From JBFGJY01 sp041576975 (GTDB lineage Bacteria; Pseudomonadota; Gammaproteobacteria; UBA4575): a stretch of DNA of 23,826 nt. A model generated the notes under the pieces. The model was not told the DNA's origin. It was given only the letters and a program-made list of their open reading frames with translations, and did not search any database. A program made the translations under genes and the position numbers. How positions within the stretch are numbered: the first letter of the stretch is position 1; each line of letters opens with the position of its first letter. Positions 1-6,564 of the stretch are shown one piece after another. The stretch covers positions 1-23,826 of the forward strand of contig JBFGJY010000037.1 of assembly GCA_041576975.1 (NCBI GenBank), read 5' to 3'.

Positions 1-1012
1 AAAACTCACAGGCTGGATCCATGTTGGCAGCGTCTCCAGTGATTGCAAAGGCCTGACAACGGCAACCACCCCAATCGATTTCACGACGTTCGCAGTTACG
101 ACAAATTTCTGGCATCCAATCCACACCACGATATTTTTCGAATGCCTCAGAGTGTTCCCATATTTCTAACAAAGATTTTTCAGTGACCCTATCAAACTCT
201 AAATCTGTAATACTCTCCGCAGCATGACAGGGCAATACTTTCCCCGAAGGCGTAACGTTGAGAAATTGTCGGGCCCATCCACCCATACATGCTTTGGGTT
301 TCTTTGCGTAGTAGTCCGGCACGACATAATCGATTACCAATACACCATGTAAATCTTCGCGTGCTTTTTCGACAACTTTTGTTGCCCATTCCAATTGCGA
401 TCGCTTCGGCATTAACGCTGCACGATTGTGATATGCCCAACCGTAATACTGCACATGTGCAACTTCCAAACGCGCAGCATCGAGCTCAACTGCCAGATCG
501 ATAATTGATTCAAGATGGTCGATATTCAGACGGTGAACGGGCGCGTTGATAGTAAGTGGTAAACCTACTTTTCGCACAGCTTTAGCCGCTGCTAACTTCA
601 ACTGATGACCGTTGCGGTGACCCCCTATTTTATTAGACTGCTGTTCATCGCTGTCTTGAATACTAATTTGCACATGCGCAAGACCGCGTTCAGCGAGGTT
701 TTGCGTTCGACCTTCATCCAGATTTACACCGGAAGTGATCAAATTGCTGTACAGATTTAAGTCAGTAGCCGCCTTTACCAAATCTTCTAAATCTTTACGC
801 AATGCTGGTTCACCACCAGAAAAATGTATTTGCAAAATCCCCATATCGCGCGCTTGGCGCATGACATCAATCCATTGTTCTGTGTTTAATTCTGAGTCTG
901 CCTTTTCTAGTTCAAGCGGGTTAGAACAATATGGACACTGCAGCGGGCAGCGATGCGTAAGCTCTGCTAGCATCGCCATAGGTAATCCAATTGTTTTGTC
1001 TACATTGCTCAT
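1..1012 (-). CDS. pqqE: PqqE, PQQ biosynthesis radical SAM enzyme (3' end off window)
   Basis: PqqE is the radical SAM enzyme that cross-links the Glu and Tyr side chains of the PqqA peptide, the first step of PQQ synthesis, with PqqD as peptide chaperone. 337 codons are visible and no stop is reached, so the C-terminus lies beyond the left edge. The radical SAM cluster motif is CPLQCPYC (Cys22, Cys26, Cys29), followed by HFSGGEP near residue 63. Candidate ligands for the auxiliary iron-sulphur clusters are Cys242, Cys262, Cys304, Cys307, Cys317, Cys319 and Cys335, the SPASM-type pattern of this family. The ATG at 1012 is 10 bp after the pqqD stop. An ATG overlapping the pqqD stop is out of frame and closes within six codons. 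It is the last gene of pqqABCDE as seen here. Confidence 0.97.
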   Translation of the reverse strand, partial: MSNVDKTIGLPMAMLAELTHRCPLQCPYCSNPLELEKADSELNTEQWIDVMRQARDMGILQIHFSGGEPALRKDLEDLVKAATDLNLYSNLITSGVNLDEGRTQNLAERGLAHVQISIQDSDEQQSNKIGGHRNGHQLKLAAAKAVRKVGLPLTINAPVHRLNIDHLESIIDLAVELDAARLEVAHVQYYGWAYHNRAALMPKRSQLEWATKVVEKAREDLHGVLVIDYVVPDYYAKKPKACMGGWARQFLNVTPSGKVLPCHAAESITDLEFDRVTEKSLLEIWEHSEAFEKYRGVDWMPEICRNCERREIDWGGCRCQAFAITGDAANMDPACEF

Positions 1013-1022
1013 GCTTTAGGGC

Positions 1023-1325
1023 TCATATTTGTATAAATCTTTTATCTAATAATGACTGTAGCATATCCAATAGATCAGACTGAATTTCATCCTTAGGCGC
1101 GTTATATTCAGAGCACATCAGTGTCACAATCTTCGCAACTGAATTGACTCCATCGCATTGTTTTAAGATATCAACTGCAGGACCACTCAATTCGAGCACG
1201 CGCTCGGGTGCCAATAAGACCCATTGTTCGCGTATTTTATCGTGATGCAATTTAATTTGCTCCGCCAAACGTGGAACTGATCCATCGTCTATGAGTAATC
1301 GTTGTTTGGGTTGCACTGTAGACAT
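1023..1325 (-). CDS. pqqD: PqqD, PqqA peptide chaperone
   Basis: PqqD is a small RRE-type (RiPP recognition element) protein that binds the PqqA precursor and presents it to PqqE. The 100-residue product starts MSTVQPKQ and contains the family pattern VPRLAEQIKLHHDKIREQWVLL, written here as residues PRLAEQIKLHHD followed by EQWVLLAPERVLELS, then a helical C-terminal half. I chose ATG 1325 because it lies 2 bp after the pqqC stop and gives the usual size of about 90-100 residues. A longer frame beginning at 1382 would overlap pqqC and add an unrelated Arg/Cys-rich stretch. Tight spacing on both sides indicates translation within the pqq operon. Confidence 0.96.
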   Translation of the reverse strand: MSTVQPKQRLLIDDGSVPRLAEQIKLHHDKIREQWVLLAPERVLELSGPAVDILKQCDGVNSVAKIVTLMCSEYNAPKDEIQSDLLDMLQSLLDKRFIQI

Positions 1326-1327
1326 GT

Positions 1328-2104
1328 TTAGCTTGCAAGTTGCGCGGCTTGTGGTGCCAAATCCTCTTCGGGAACAAAACATCCCGGTGGAATCAAACGA
1401 GGTTCCACATAAGCGAGATATAAGCCATCAAGCTGGCTCCATAAGACATCACATTTGAATTCCAACGCCTTTAAAACATTCATCTGTTGTTCACAGGTTT
1501 TTGCATGTTCCAATACATAGGCTAATGCAAGGTCGACATCGCGCCGTGCCTGGGTAAGTCGAGGTGTGAAATAAGCTAGAGTATCTTCGTTTATAAAATC
1601 GTAGTTTTTTAACATTCCAGCAACGCGTTCCGCAATAATGACCGGTGAAAACATCTCAGTAAGTGATGATGCTATAGCCTCGAGCAAAGATTTTTCGGAC
1701 ACAAAATGTACATATGCGCCCACTGCGAATTTTGTTGCAGGCAATGCAGCTTCGCGTGACATCACATAATTCCGATCGAGACCCACACCTTCTGCAAGCT
1801 TCAACCAACGTTCGATCCCGCCCTGGCCTGGCTTGTCGCCGTCATGGTCAATCACGCGCTGGCGCCATTGTCTGCGTAAATCCGCGTCTTCAATGCGTGC
1901 CATGATAGCGGAATCTTTAATGGGAATTGCCGCTTGATAACAGTAGCGATTTAGTGCCCAAGCCTGCACCTGTCCTTTCGATAATTTGCCACTATGCAAC
2001 AATTTATGAAATGCATGATTATTGTGATATCGCTCAGCACCGATGTCGCGTAAGCTTTGCTCAAGCTGCTCTGGAGTAAGGGGCTCTTTGAGTTGTTTTA
2101 TCAT
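1328..2104 (-). CDS. pqqC: PqqC, pyrroloquinoline-quinone synthase
   Basis: PqqC carries out the last step of PQQ synthesis, a cofactor-free oxidation and ring closure of the intermediate AHQQ in the cytoplasm. The 258-aa product has normal family length and an all-helical TenA/haem-oxygenase-like fold pattern. Recognisable segments are RYHNNHAFHKLLHSG near residue 25, WALNRYCYQAAIPIKD near 49, RVIDHDGD near 83, and the C-terminal FKCDVLWSQLDGLYLAYVE region. These carry the conserved His, Tyr and Arg residues that line the PQQ site in this family. The start codon overlaps the pqqB stop (ATGA), so the two genes are translationally coupled. Confidence 0.97.
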   Translation of the reverse strand: MIKQLKEPLTPEQLEQSLRDIGAERYHNNHAFHKLLHSGKLSKGQVQAWALNRYCYQAAIPIKDSAIMARIEDADLRRQWRQRVIDHDGDKPGQGGIERWLKLAEGVGLDRNYVMSREAALPATKFAVGAYVHFVSEKSLLEAIASSLTEMFSPVIIAERVAGMLKNYDFINEDTLAYFTPRLTQARRDVDLALAYVLEHAKTCEQQMNVLKALEFKCDVLWSQLDGLYLAYVEPRLIPPGCFVPEEDLAPQAAQLAS

Positions 2105-3030
2105 AATTTTATTTCCATTCCGTCATAGGCAATTTCCCAACCTTCTTTTTCAACTAATTTTCTTTCGGCTGAATTTTCATTCAGTATGGGGTTAGTATTA
2201 TTGATGTGAATGTAAATTTTACGCCCCACGTTTAAGCTTTTAAAGACTTGTAGCGAACCGTCTTCGCCACTCAAATTGGTGTGCCCCATACGTGCACCAG
2301 TTTTCTCACCCACTCCTGCTTTAACCATTTCATCATTTTCAAACAAGGTACCATCAAACAGTACAAGCTGAGCATTTTGCAGACGCTTTTTAAGTGTATT
2401 ATCTACTTGTGCACATCCAGGAATGTAATAAAAAGTTGTTCCCTTTGAAGTATCACGAATTTGCAGACCAATCGTATCGCCTTCTTGGGTACCAAAATTT
2501 TCACCACTACTTTCGTCCTCTAAATATAAGGCAACCTTTCCTGGGACCGCGAACGGTGTAACTGCAACACCTAGCGAATTACCATCAGGCCCGCAAATCT
2601 CTAATTCTTCACCTAACTGAAATGTTTTGCGAGTCACACAATCCGACTGTAATACCTGAAATATTGAGTTTTCACGCAACACCTTCTGTACACGATCGGC
2701 CGCATATAAAACAAATGCGTGTCGCTCGCGCATCGTGAGTAAGCCCGCTATATGATCGACATCGCCATTAGTCAACACTACGGCACGAATGGGGCTATCG
2801 CGTAAAGTCCCTGACGGATGAAGGGCTTGATTATCATTGATCTGTTGACGCAGATCAGGAGAGGCGTTAAACAATACAAAATCCTTACCATTCGCAGAGA
2901 CTGCGATGGAAGACTGAGTTCTTGCTTTAGTTGCAGGTTTGCCGTAGCGGGCGCTACGACACAAATTGGTATTACAGTTCCACTGTGGAAAACCTCCCCC
3001 CGCCGCGGAGCCTAACACAAGAGTTAGCAC
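2101..3030 (-). CDS. pqqB: PqqB, metallo-beta-lactamase-fold PQQ biosynthesis hydroxylase
   Basis: PqqB is a metallo-beta-lactamase-fold protein shown in other bacteria to hydroxylate the tyrosine moiety of the cross-linked PqqA-derived intermediate. The 309-aa product opens with LVLGSAAGGGFPQWNC, the diagnostic PqqB N-terminus, and has the degenerate metal motif TNGDVDHIAGLL near residue 88 plus MGHTNLSGEDGS and IHINNTNPIL near the C-terminus. The start is a GTG at 3030: an in-frame TGA lies four codons upstream and no ATG is available. The N-terminal structural zinc site, usually CNCxxC, here reads CNTNLC, so one cysteine is replaced by Thr. It lies 52 bp downstream of pqqA. Confidence 0.97.
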   Translation of the reverse strand: MLTLVLGSAAGGGFPQWNCNTNLCRSARYGKPATKARTQSSIAVSANGKDFVLFNASPDLRQQINDNQALHPSGTLRDSPIRAVVLTNGDVDHIAGLLTMRERHAFVLYAADRVQKVLRENSIFQVLQSDCVTRKTFQLGEELEICGPDGNSLGVAVTPFAVPGKVALYLEDESSGENFGTQEGDTIGLQIRDTSKGTTFYYIPGCAQVDNTLKKRLQNAQLVLFDGTLFENDEMVKAGVGEKTGARMGHTNLSGEDGSLQVFKSLNVGRKIYIHINNTNPILNENSAERKLVEKEGWEIAYDGMEIKL

Positions 3031-3082
3031 TTTTGCCGCTCAAATCAGGGGGGGTATTCAATTACTACGTGCTTTTATATCC

Positions 3083-3166
3083 TTAAGAGATTTCTGCACA
3101 TGCGTAGCAGTTAATTTCCATGCCAACTGACTTTTCTACGACTAATGGTTTTTTCCAAGTTTTCAT
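3083..3166 (-). CDS. pqqA: PqqA, PQQ precursor peptide
   Basis: This 27-residue peptide is the ribosomal precursor from which PQQ is carved. The core GMEINCYACAEIS contains Glu17 and Tyr21 in the obligatory E-x3-Y spacing. The surrounding GMExxxYxxAEI pattern resembles the methylotroph (Methylobacterium-type) PqqA as I remember it. A perfect AGGAGG Shine-Dalgarno at 3175-3180 lies 8 nt before the ATG. Two cysteines (Cys20, Cys23) flank the reactive Tyr, which I do not recall from other PqqA peptides. The gene is first in pqqABCDE, and a sigma70-like promoter lies about 90 bp upstream. Confidence 0.94.
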   Translation of the reverse strand: MKTWKKPLVVEKSVGMEINCYACAEIS

Positions 3167-3257
3167 CTTCGTTGCCTCCTCGAGGTCAGGATTTTTGGTT
3201 AAAATTTTCGTATATACGTTTGCTCTATACTTACATTTATAGCTATAGAACGGTTGT

Positions 3258-3286
3258 AGTATCTATAATCAATGAAGTAGCGTCAA
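3258..3286 (-). promoter_or_regulatory. Candidate sigma70 promoter of pqqABCDE
   Basis: On the minus strand TTGACG (3281-3286; 5 of 6 consensus matches) is followed after 17 bp by GATACT (3258-3263; 4 of 6). This would start transcription about 85 bp before the pqqA start codon, inside the AT-rich 267-bp gap 3167-3433. It would allow pqqABCDE to be expressed independently of the upstream xox genes. Confidence 0.45.
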
Positions 3287-3433
3287 TGGGAATTTTTCCT
3301 ATTTTTTTGAACTTTAACTCGACTTAAGTTATTGAAATAAATAATAAAAATATATATTAGCATTTAACAATATACGCATTTTCTGTATTGATTTAGATTT
3401 ATTCTAAAGGTACGTTTAATAATGACAAACGAG

Positions 3434-3817
3434 CTAAAAACACTGCACCTCAGCATCGACTTGAATTTCATTGAAATTGGAGATGATGTCTGCCGCCCAA
3501 GCAGACTCCTTAAACATTATTGTACGGTCACCCGGTGCATGGCGCATTGATAAAACCGTTTCTGCTTCAACATATTCATCGAATGTCATCTTGTCTGCAA
3601 TCGCATCAATTGCACACGAACATTTCGCTAGAATCTCTTGGGTTTGTCCATTTGTTGCCATGCAGGCAAATACAAATTCAGCTCGAGCCTGTGTTGGAAA
3701 ATCATTTGCTGTGGCAGGAACCGAATGCAGAAACATACTTAGCATGATAAATGCACAAACTCGCCTCAGCGTAGCATTCTGGTTTTGGTTTTTGATTTTG
3801 CCCTTCTGTATGCTCAT
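3434..3817 (-). CDS. Exported four-cysteine protein of unknown function in the xox-pqq cluster
   Basis: I do not recognise a named family. The 127-aa product has a Sec-type signal: a basic, Asn/Gln-rich N-region to Arg19, a hydrophobic core, and a likely cut after ATA near residue 37. The mature part of about 90 residues holds four cysteines (Cys52, Cys66, Cys68, Cys126), including a CSC motif in AKCSCAIDAIADKM. This suggests two disulphides in the periplasm. The ATG is 4 bp after the stop of the 230-aa exported gene upstream, so the pair is probably cotranslated. Position between xoxJ and pqqA suggests an accessory role in quinoprotein dehydrogenase maturation or electron transfer, but that is inference from context only. 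Confidence 0.85.
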   Translation of the reverse strand: MSIQKGKIKNQNQNATLRRVCAFIMLSMFLHSVPATANDFPTQARAEFVFACMATNGQTQEILAKCSCAIDAIADKMTFDEYVEAETVLSMRHAPGDRTIMFKESAWAADIISNFNEIQVDAEVQCF

Positions 3818-3821
3818 CTTT

Positions 3822-4514
3822 CTATAAAGATTCGAGTTGATGAAATGTCATCTGTGTAGATTCAATCGCTTCATTTTCAGTAGATAGCATTGTAGTACTG
3901 ATCTGGTATAACTCACCCGGAATTTCATCGACTAAAATAAATTCGTATTGTTTATCGGCAAATATTGATGCCTTTTTACGGTCTGCTTCATTATTCGCAA
4001 ACGGCTGCATAGTAATACGTTTTCCTTTATACTGTGTATCGCCATACTCAACTTCGATTTCGTCCACTTTACAGTATTTCCAAAAACCAACTCGCATCTT
4101 ATTCCTAAAATAATTTTGAGAGGCTAATGAACCAGGTGAATCTTCCATTTTTACAACATCCCATTCTAGAAACAACATGATCATCGGGTTACTGCGAAAT
4201 CCGTTAATGCCAGGATAGGATTTATTTCTCTCGCCAGTTAAGAAATCGAATTTTAAATCACGCGTTCCATCTTCGTATGTCTGCGTAATTCGGGCTGAAG
4301 CAGAATCGGTAAACTTCTGTTCTCCTGTCTGTTTAAAACTGTAAAACAAGCTGGCAGGTTGCATAACATTTGCCAAATGCGGCCGTTTAAACAACAGTAA
4401 TTGTGCTTCGGAATACGGGATCTCATCATCATTTGCACTCGCAGATGTAATCAATCCTGACGTAACAACACAAGCGAATAATAGAAACCATTTAATCTTA
4501 ATGATATTTTTCAT
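3822..4514 (-). CDS. Exported protein of unknown function in the xox-pqq cluster
   Basis: The 230-aa product has a clear Sec signal (MKNIIKIKWFLLFACVV, cut near SASA-NDD at about residue 27) and a soluble, probably beta-rich periplasmic body. Visible landmarks are the FLTGERNKSYPG segment near residue 91, MIMLFLEWDV near 111 and YFRNKMR near 135. These look like conserved motifs of a hypothetical family, but I cannot name it. Only one cysteine remains in the mature part. It is separated from xoxJ by 292 bp and directly abuts the four-cysteine exported gene, forming a two-gene unit. A 14-bp tandem repeat lies immediately upstream of its start codon. No catalytic motif is visible. Confidence 0.85.
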   Translation of the reverse strand: MKNIIKIKWFLLFACVVTSGLITSASANDDEIPYSEAQLLLFKRPHLANVMQPASLFYSFKQTGEQKFTDSASARITQTYEDGTRDLKFDFLTGERNKSYPGINGFRSNPMIMLFLEWDVVKMEDSPGSLASQNYFRNKMRVGFWKYCKVDEIEVEYGDTQYKGKRITMQPFANNEADRKKASIFADKQYEFILVDEIPGELYQISTTMLSTENEAIESTQMTFHQLESL

Positions 4515-4515
4515 A

Positions 4516-4543
4516 TATTCTCTAAAGTCTATTCTCTAAAGTC
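4516..4543. repeat. 14-bp tandem direct repeat before the 230-aa gene
   Basis: TATTCTCTAAAGTC occurs twice, perfectly and without a gap (4516-4529 and 4530-4543), ending 1 bp before the start codon of the minus-strand gene. On the mRNA strand each unit contains TAGAGA, the only Shine-Dalgarno-like element there, so the duplication repeats the ribosome-binding region. Confidence 0.8.
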
Positions 4544-4806
4544 ATTCAGTAACGGGCGCGGAGGTTCAAATTAGGCAACATTGCTGCAATGTAGTTCACT
4601 GTTATTTATGCGTTCTTAAATCTAAAGTGTGATTATTACAAATTTAGAGATTCTACGCGTTAAGCCTATTCATTTTGCAATACTTTGCAGTTTGCATGTA
4701 ATGTTCTTCCAATTCATAATTATTCGGATTTTATGTGTAAAATGTTTTTTAAATTCGACAACTTTTTTTAAATACTTGTGCATCATGCATACTCTACTTC
4801 GCAATA

Positions 4807-5619
4807 TTAATTATTTACAACGGGTACGCCATACCCTTCCAAGATTGCATCAATTTCAGACTTCTTAGCTTTAATAAATTTATTTATCAATCGTTTCCAT
4901 TCCACTTCACCTGGTCGAACTCCCATGGTTATTTTGAATGCGACCCGTAACTCCTCAGAATCATCTTCTACCAGGGGAGCAAGTTGCAACTCAGAATCAT
5001 GTTGACTGATGTGATAACCAGCAATGGGTCCCCACAGAATCGCAGCATCCAATTGTTTAGTCAGAATATCATTTATCATCTGATCGCCCACTGAAACCAC
5101 TCGCGTATCCACAACCAAATGATAGGGCGCGATTTGTTCAATTAACCCATATTTAAGCATCAAATTTGTAGGGGAGGTTCCGGCTACCAAGCCAATTCTA
5201 CTAAACTTTTTAAGCTCTGGATCCGCAAGCGAAGTAAAGCTTTTATCTATTTCTTTACGATAAACTAATGAGAAAATCGAGCTGTAGTATGGATTGGTAT
5301 TCAATACTAATTCATGAGCCGCTGAAATACCCATGATAATGTCGCATTTGTAGTCTCTTAAAGTTGCCCGCACAAATCCCTGACTTTGGGGAAACCAAGT
5401 ATATTCGACAGGCAGGAATAAATACTCACCTAAGAGTTCCGCGATCTTATTTTCGAAGCCTTCGCCTTGTTGATTAGAAAACGGTAAGTTGTTCGGATCT
5501 GCGCATACCCGCAAACTGGTACGATCAACTATTTCAGTAGTTGTGCCCGCGTTAACCAGTGGAACCAAAATTATCGTGGCATAAAGCGCCGATAATAGTA
5601 CACAATATTTTCGAAACAT
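4807..5619 (-). CDS. xoxJ: XoxJ/MxaJ-like periplasmic binding protein of quinoprotein dehydrogenases
   Basis: XoxJ/MxaJ proteins are periplasmic solute-binding-protein folds that assist activation or assembly of PQQ methanol dehydrogenases; no ABC permease accompanies them. After a signal peptide ending near LVNA, the body begins LRVCADPNNLPFSNQQGEGFENKIA, quoted here as RVCADPNNLPFSN plus GEGFENKIAELL, which is the signature opening of this family. Further landmarks are the ISAAHELVLNTNPYY segment and DAAILWGPIAGYH. I chose ATG 5619 (270 aa) because it gives a compact signal peptide. A TTG at 5670 with an AAGG 7 nt upstream would add 17 residues and cannot be excluded. It follows the cytochrome gene by about 80 bp in the xoxF-cytochrome-xoxJ order. 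Confidence 0.92.
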   Translation of the reverse strand: MFRKYCVLLSALYATIILVPLVNAGTTTEIVDRTSLRVCADPNNLPFSNQQGEGFENKIAELLGEYLFLPVEYTWFPQSQGFVRATLRDYKCDIIMGISAAHELVLNTNPYYSSIFSLVYRKEIDKSFTSLADPELKKFSRIGLVAGTSPTNLMLKYGLIEQIAPYHLVVDTRVVSVGDQMINDILTKQLDAAILWGPIAGYHISQHDSELQLAPLVEDDSEELRVAFKITMGVRPGEVEWKRLINKFIKAKKSEIDAILEGYGVPVVNN

Positions 5620-5696
5620 ACTGACGAATATGAAGCATTCAAAAATGATACGCAGTTGAGCTAATTGCAAAAGCGTACCTTGCTTTTAAAATTACT

Positions 5697-6392
5697 CTAG
5701 CCTGCGCAACTATTGTCTCGTTCTTTTGCTGCTTCAGGTTTAGCTTCTTTTTCAGGGCGCTCTCTGCCAATTACACCGTCTGCACGGGCCACCAAATAGG
5801 CGTAGATGTCATCAACATAGCACATGACATTCATGTTGGTTGCAAATGAGGGCATGTTTTGTTGGGCTACAGTGCTTACAACCTGTCGACCATTAACAAC
5901 CACTTCTAGATACCCTTCGTACCCAAGTGTCTTAACGGATTCGGTTAGATTAGGCGCGAATGAACTCCCCAATCCTGCGGGACCATGACATGTATGACAC
6001 TCAGCATGATAACGTCTGTACCCATTAAAGGTATACCAATCGACCTTACCATCTGCACTGACGGTGTAGGGTTTGTCTTCAGATGTCGCTGCTGCAGTAT
6101 CAGCAGCAGTCGTCTCTTGTGCTTGAGACGTGTCCGCTTCCGCGATGACTTGTTCGGCTTGAGTCTGTTCAGTTGGAGACAAACTCTCAGCAGTTTCCTC
6201 AACGACTTCTTGTGTGGTATTCATAGAATCCTCAGTAAGCGCGGTCATATCTTCTTCTGTTTCAGCTATAACTTCTTCCGCGTTTTGAGAGATATTGTCA
6301 TCACAGGACGCTATTGTTGGAAACAATATTGCACAGCTTACAAATAACAGTAAGCCATGCGTTCGTGAATGTAAGGTATTGAAAAACTCCAT
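5697..6392 (-). CDS. Monohaem c-type cytochrome, methanol-metabolism type (XoxG-like role)
   Basis: This is the probable electron acceptor of XoxF in the periplasm. The 231-aa product has one haem site, CHTCH at 132-136, with QNMPSF (Met180) as the likely sixth ligand. Two further cysteines (Cys191, Cys229) match the four-cysteine cytochromes described from methanol-metabolism clusters. The N-terminus ends in IASC-DD at residues 27-32, a plausible lipobox with Asp at +2, which would hold it at the inner membrane. Residues 31-107 form a very acidic Glu/Thr/Ala-rich linker before the haem domain at about 110-205. A GAGGAG lies 6 nt before the ATG. The gene follows xoxF but is separated from it by a strong terminator. 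Confidence 0.93.
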   Translation of the reverse strand: MEFFNTLHSRTHGLLLFVSCAILFPTIASCDDNISQNAEEVIAETEEDMTALTEDSMNTTQEVVEETAESLSPTEQTQAEQVIAEADTSQAQETTAADTAAATSEDKPYTVSADGKVDWYTFNGYRRYHAECHTCHGPAGLGSSFAPNLTESVKTLGYEGYLEVVVNGRQVVSTVAQQNMPSFATNMNVMCYVDDIYAYLVARADGVIGRERPEKEAKPEAAKERDNSCAG

Positions 6393-6456
6393 TTGTTACT
6401 CCTCAAATCAAATGCAATGAATTTACTACAAAAATTTATTCTTCGATTATTAACAT

Positions 6457-6501
6457 AAAAAAATCCGGCATCCGAGATTAGCTTCCCCAGATACCGGATT
6501 T
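6457..6501 (-). terminator. Intrinsic terminator between xoxF and the cytochrome gene
   Basis: On the minus strand a 12-bp stem (6490-6501 with 6461-6472, AAATCCGGTATC pairing with GATGCCGGATTT, one G-U pair) closes a 17-nt loop and runs into a seven-T tract (6457-6463). It lies 64 bp after the xoxF stop. Either xoxF has its own abundant transcript with partial read-through, or the downstream genes have their own promoter. Confidence 0.9.
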
Positions 6502-6564
6502 ATATGTAGAACTTAGTCTTCTAAAACTTCTTTATAGTTATAATTTATCTCCAAAAGCGTTTGC

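Noticed and set aside
735..1019. Plus-strand open frame of 94 codons
   Set aside because: It is antisense to clear pqqE coding sequence, with no ribosome-binding site or family resemblance.
1023..1382. Longer pqqD starting at 1382
   Set aside because: It overlaps pqqC by 55 bp and adds 19 residues unlike any PqqD. The ATG at 1325 fits operon spacing and family length.
3145..3327. Plus-strand open frame of 60 codons over the pqqA leader
   Set aside because: It lies opposite pqqA and its promoter, and the composition is that of AT-rich non-coding DNA.
4629..4868. Plus-strand open frame of 79 codons between xoxJ and the 230-aa gene
   Set aside because: It runs into xoxJ on the opposite strand, has no Shine-Dalgarno, and its translation looks like low-complexity AT-rich sequence. 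I treat 4515-4806 as intergenic.
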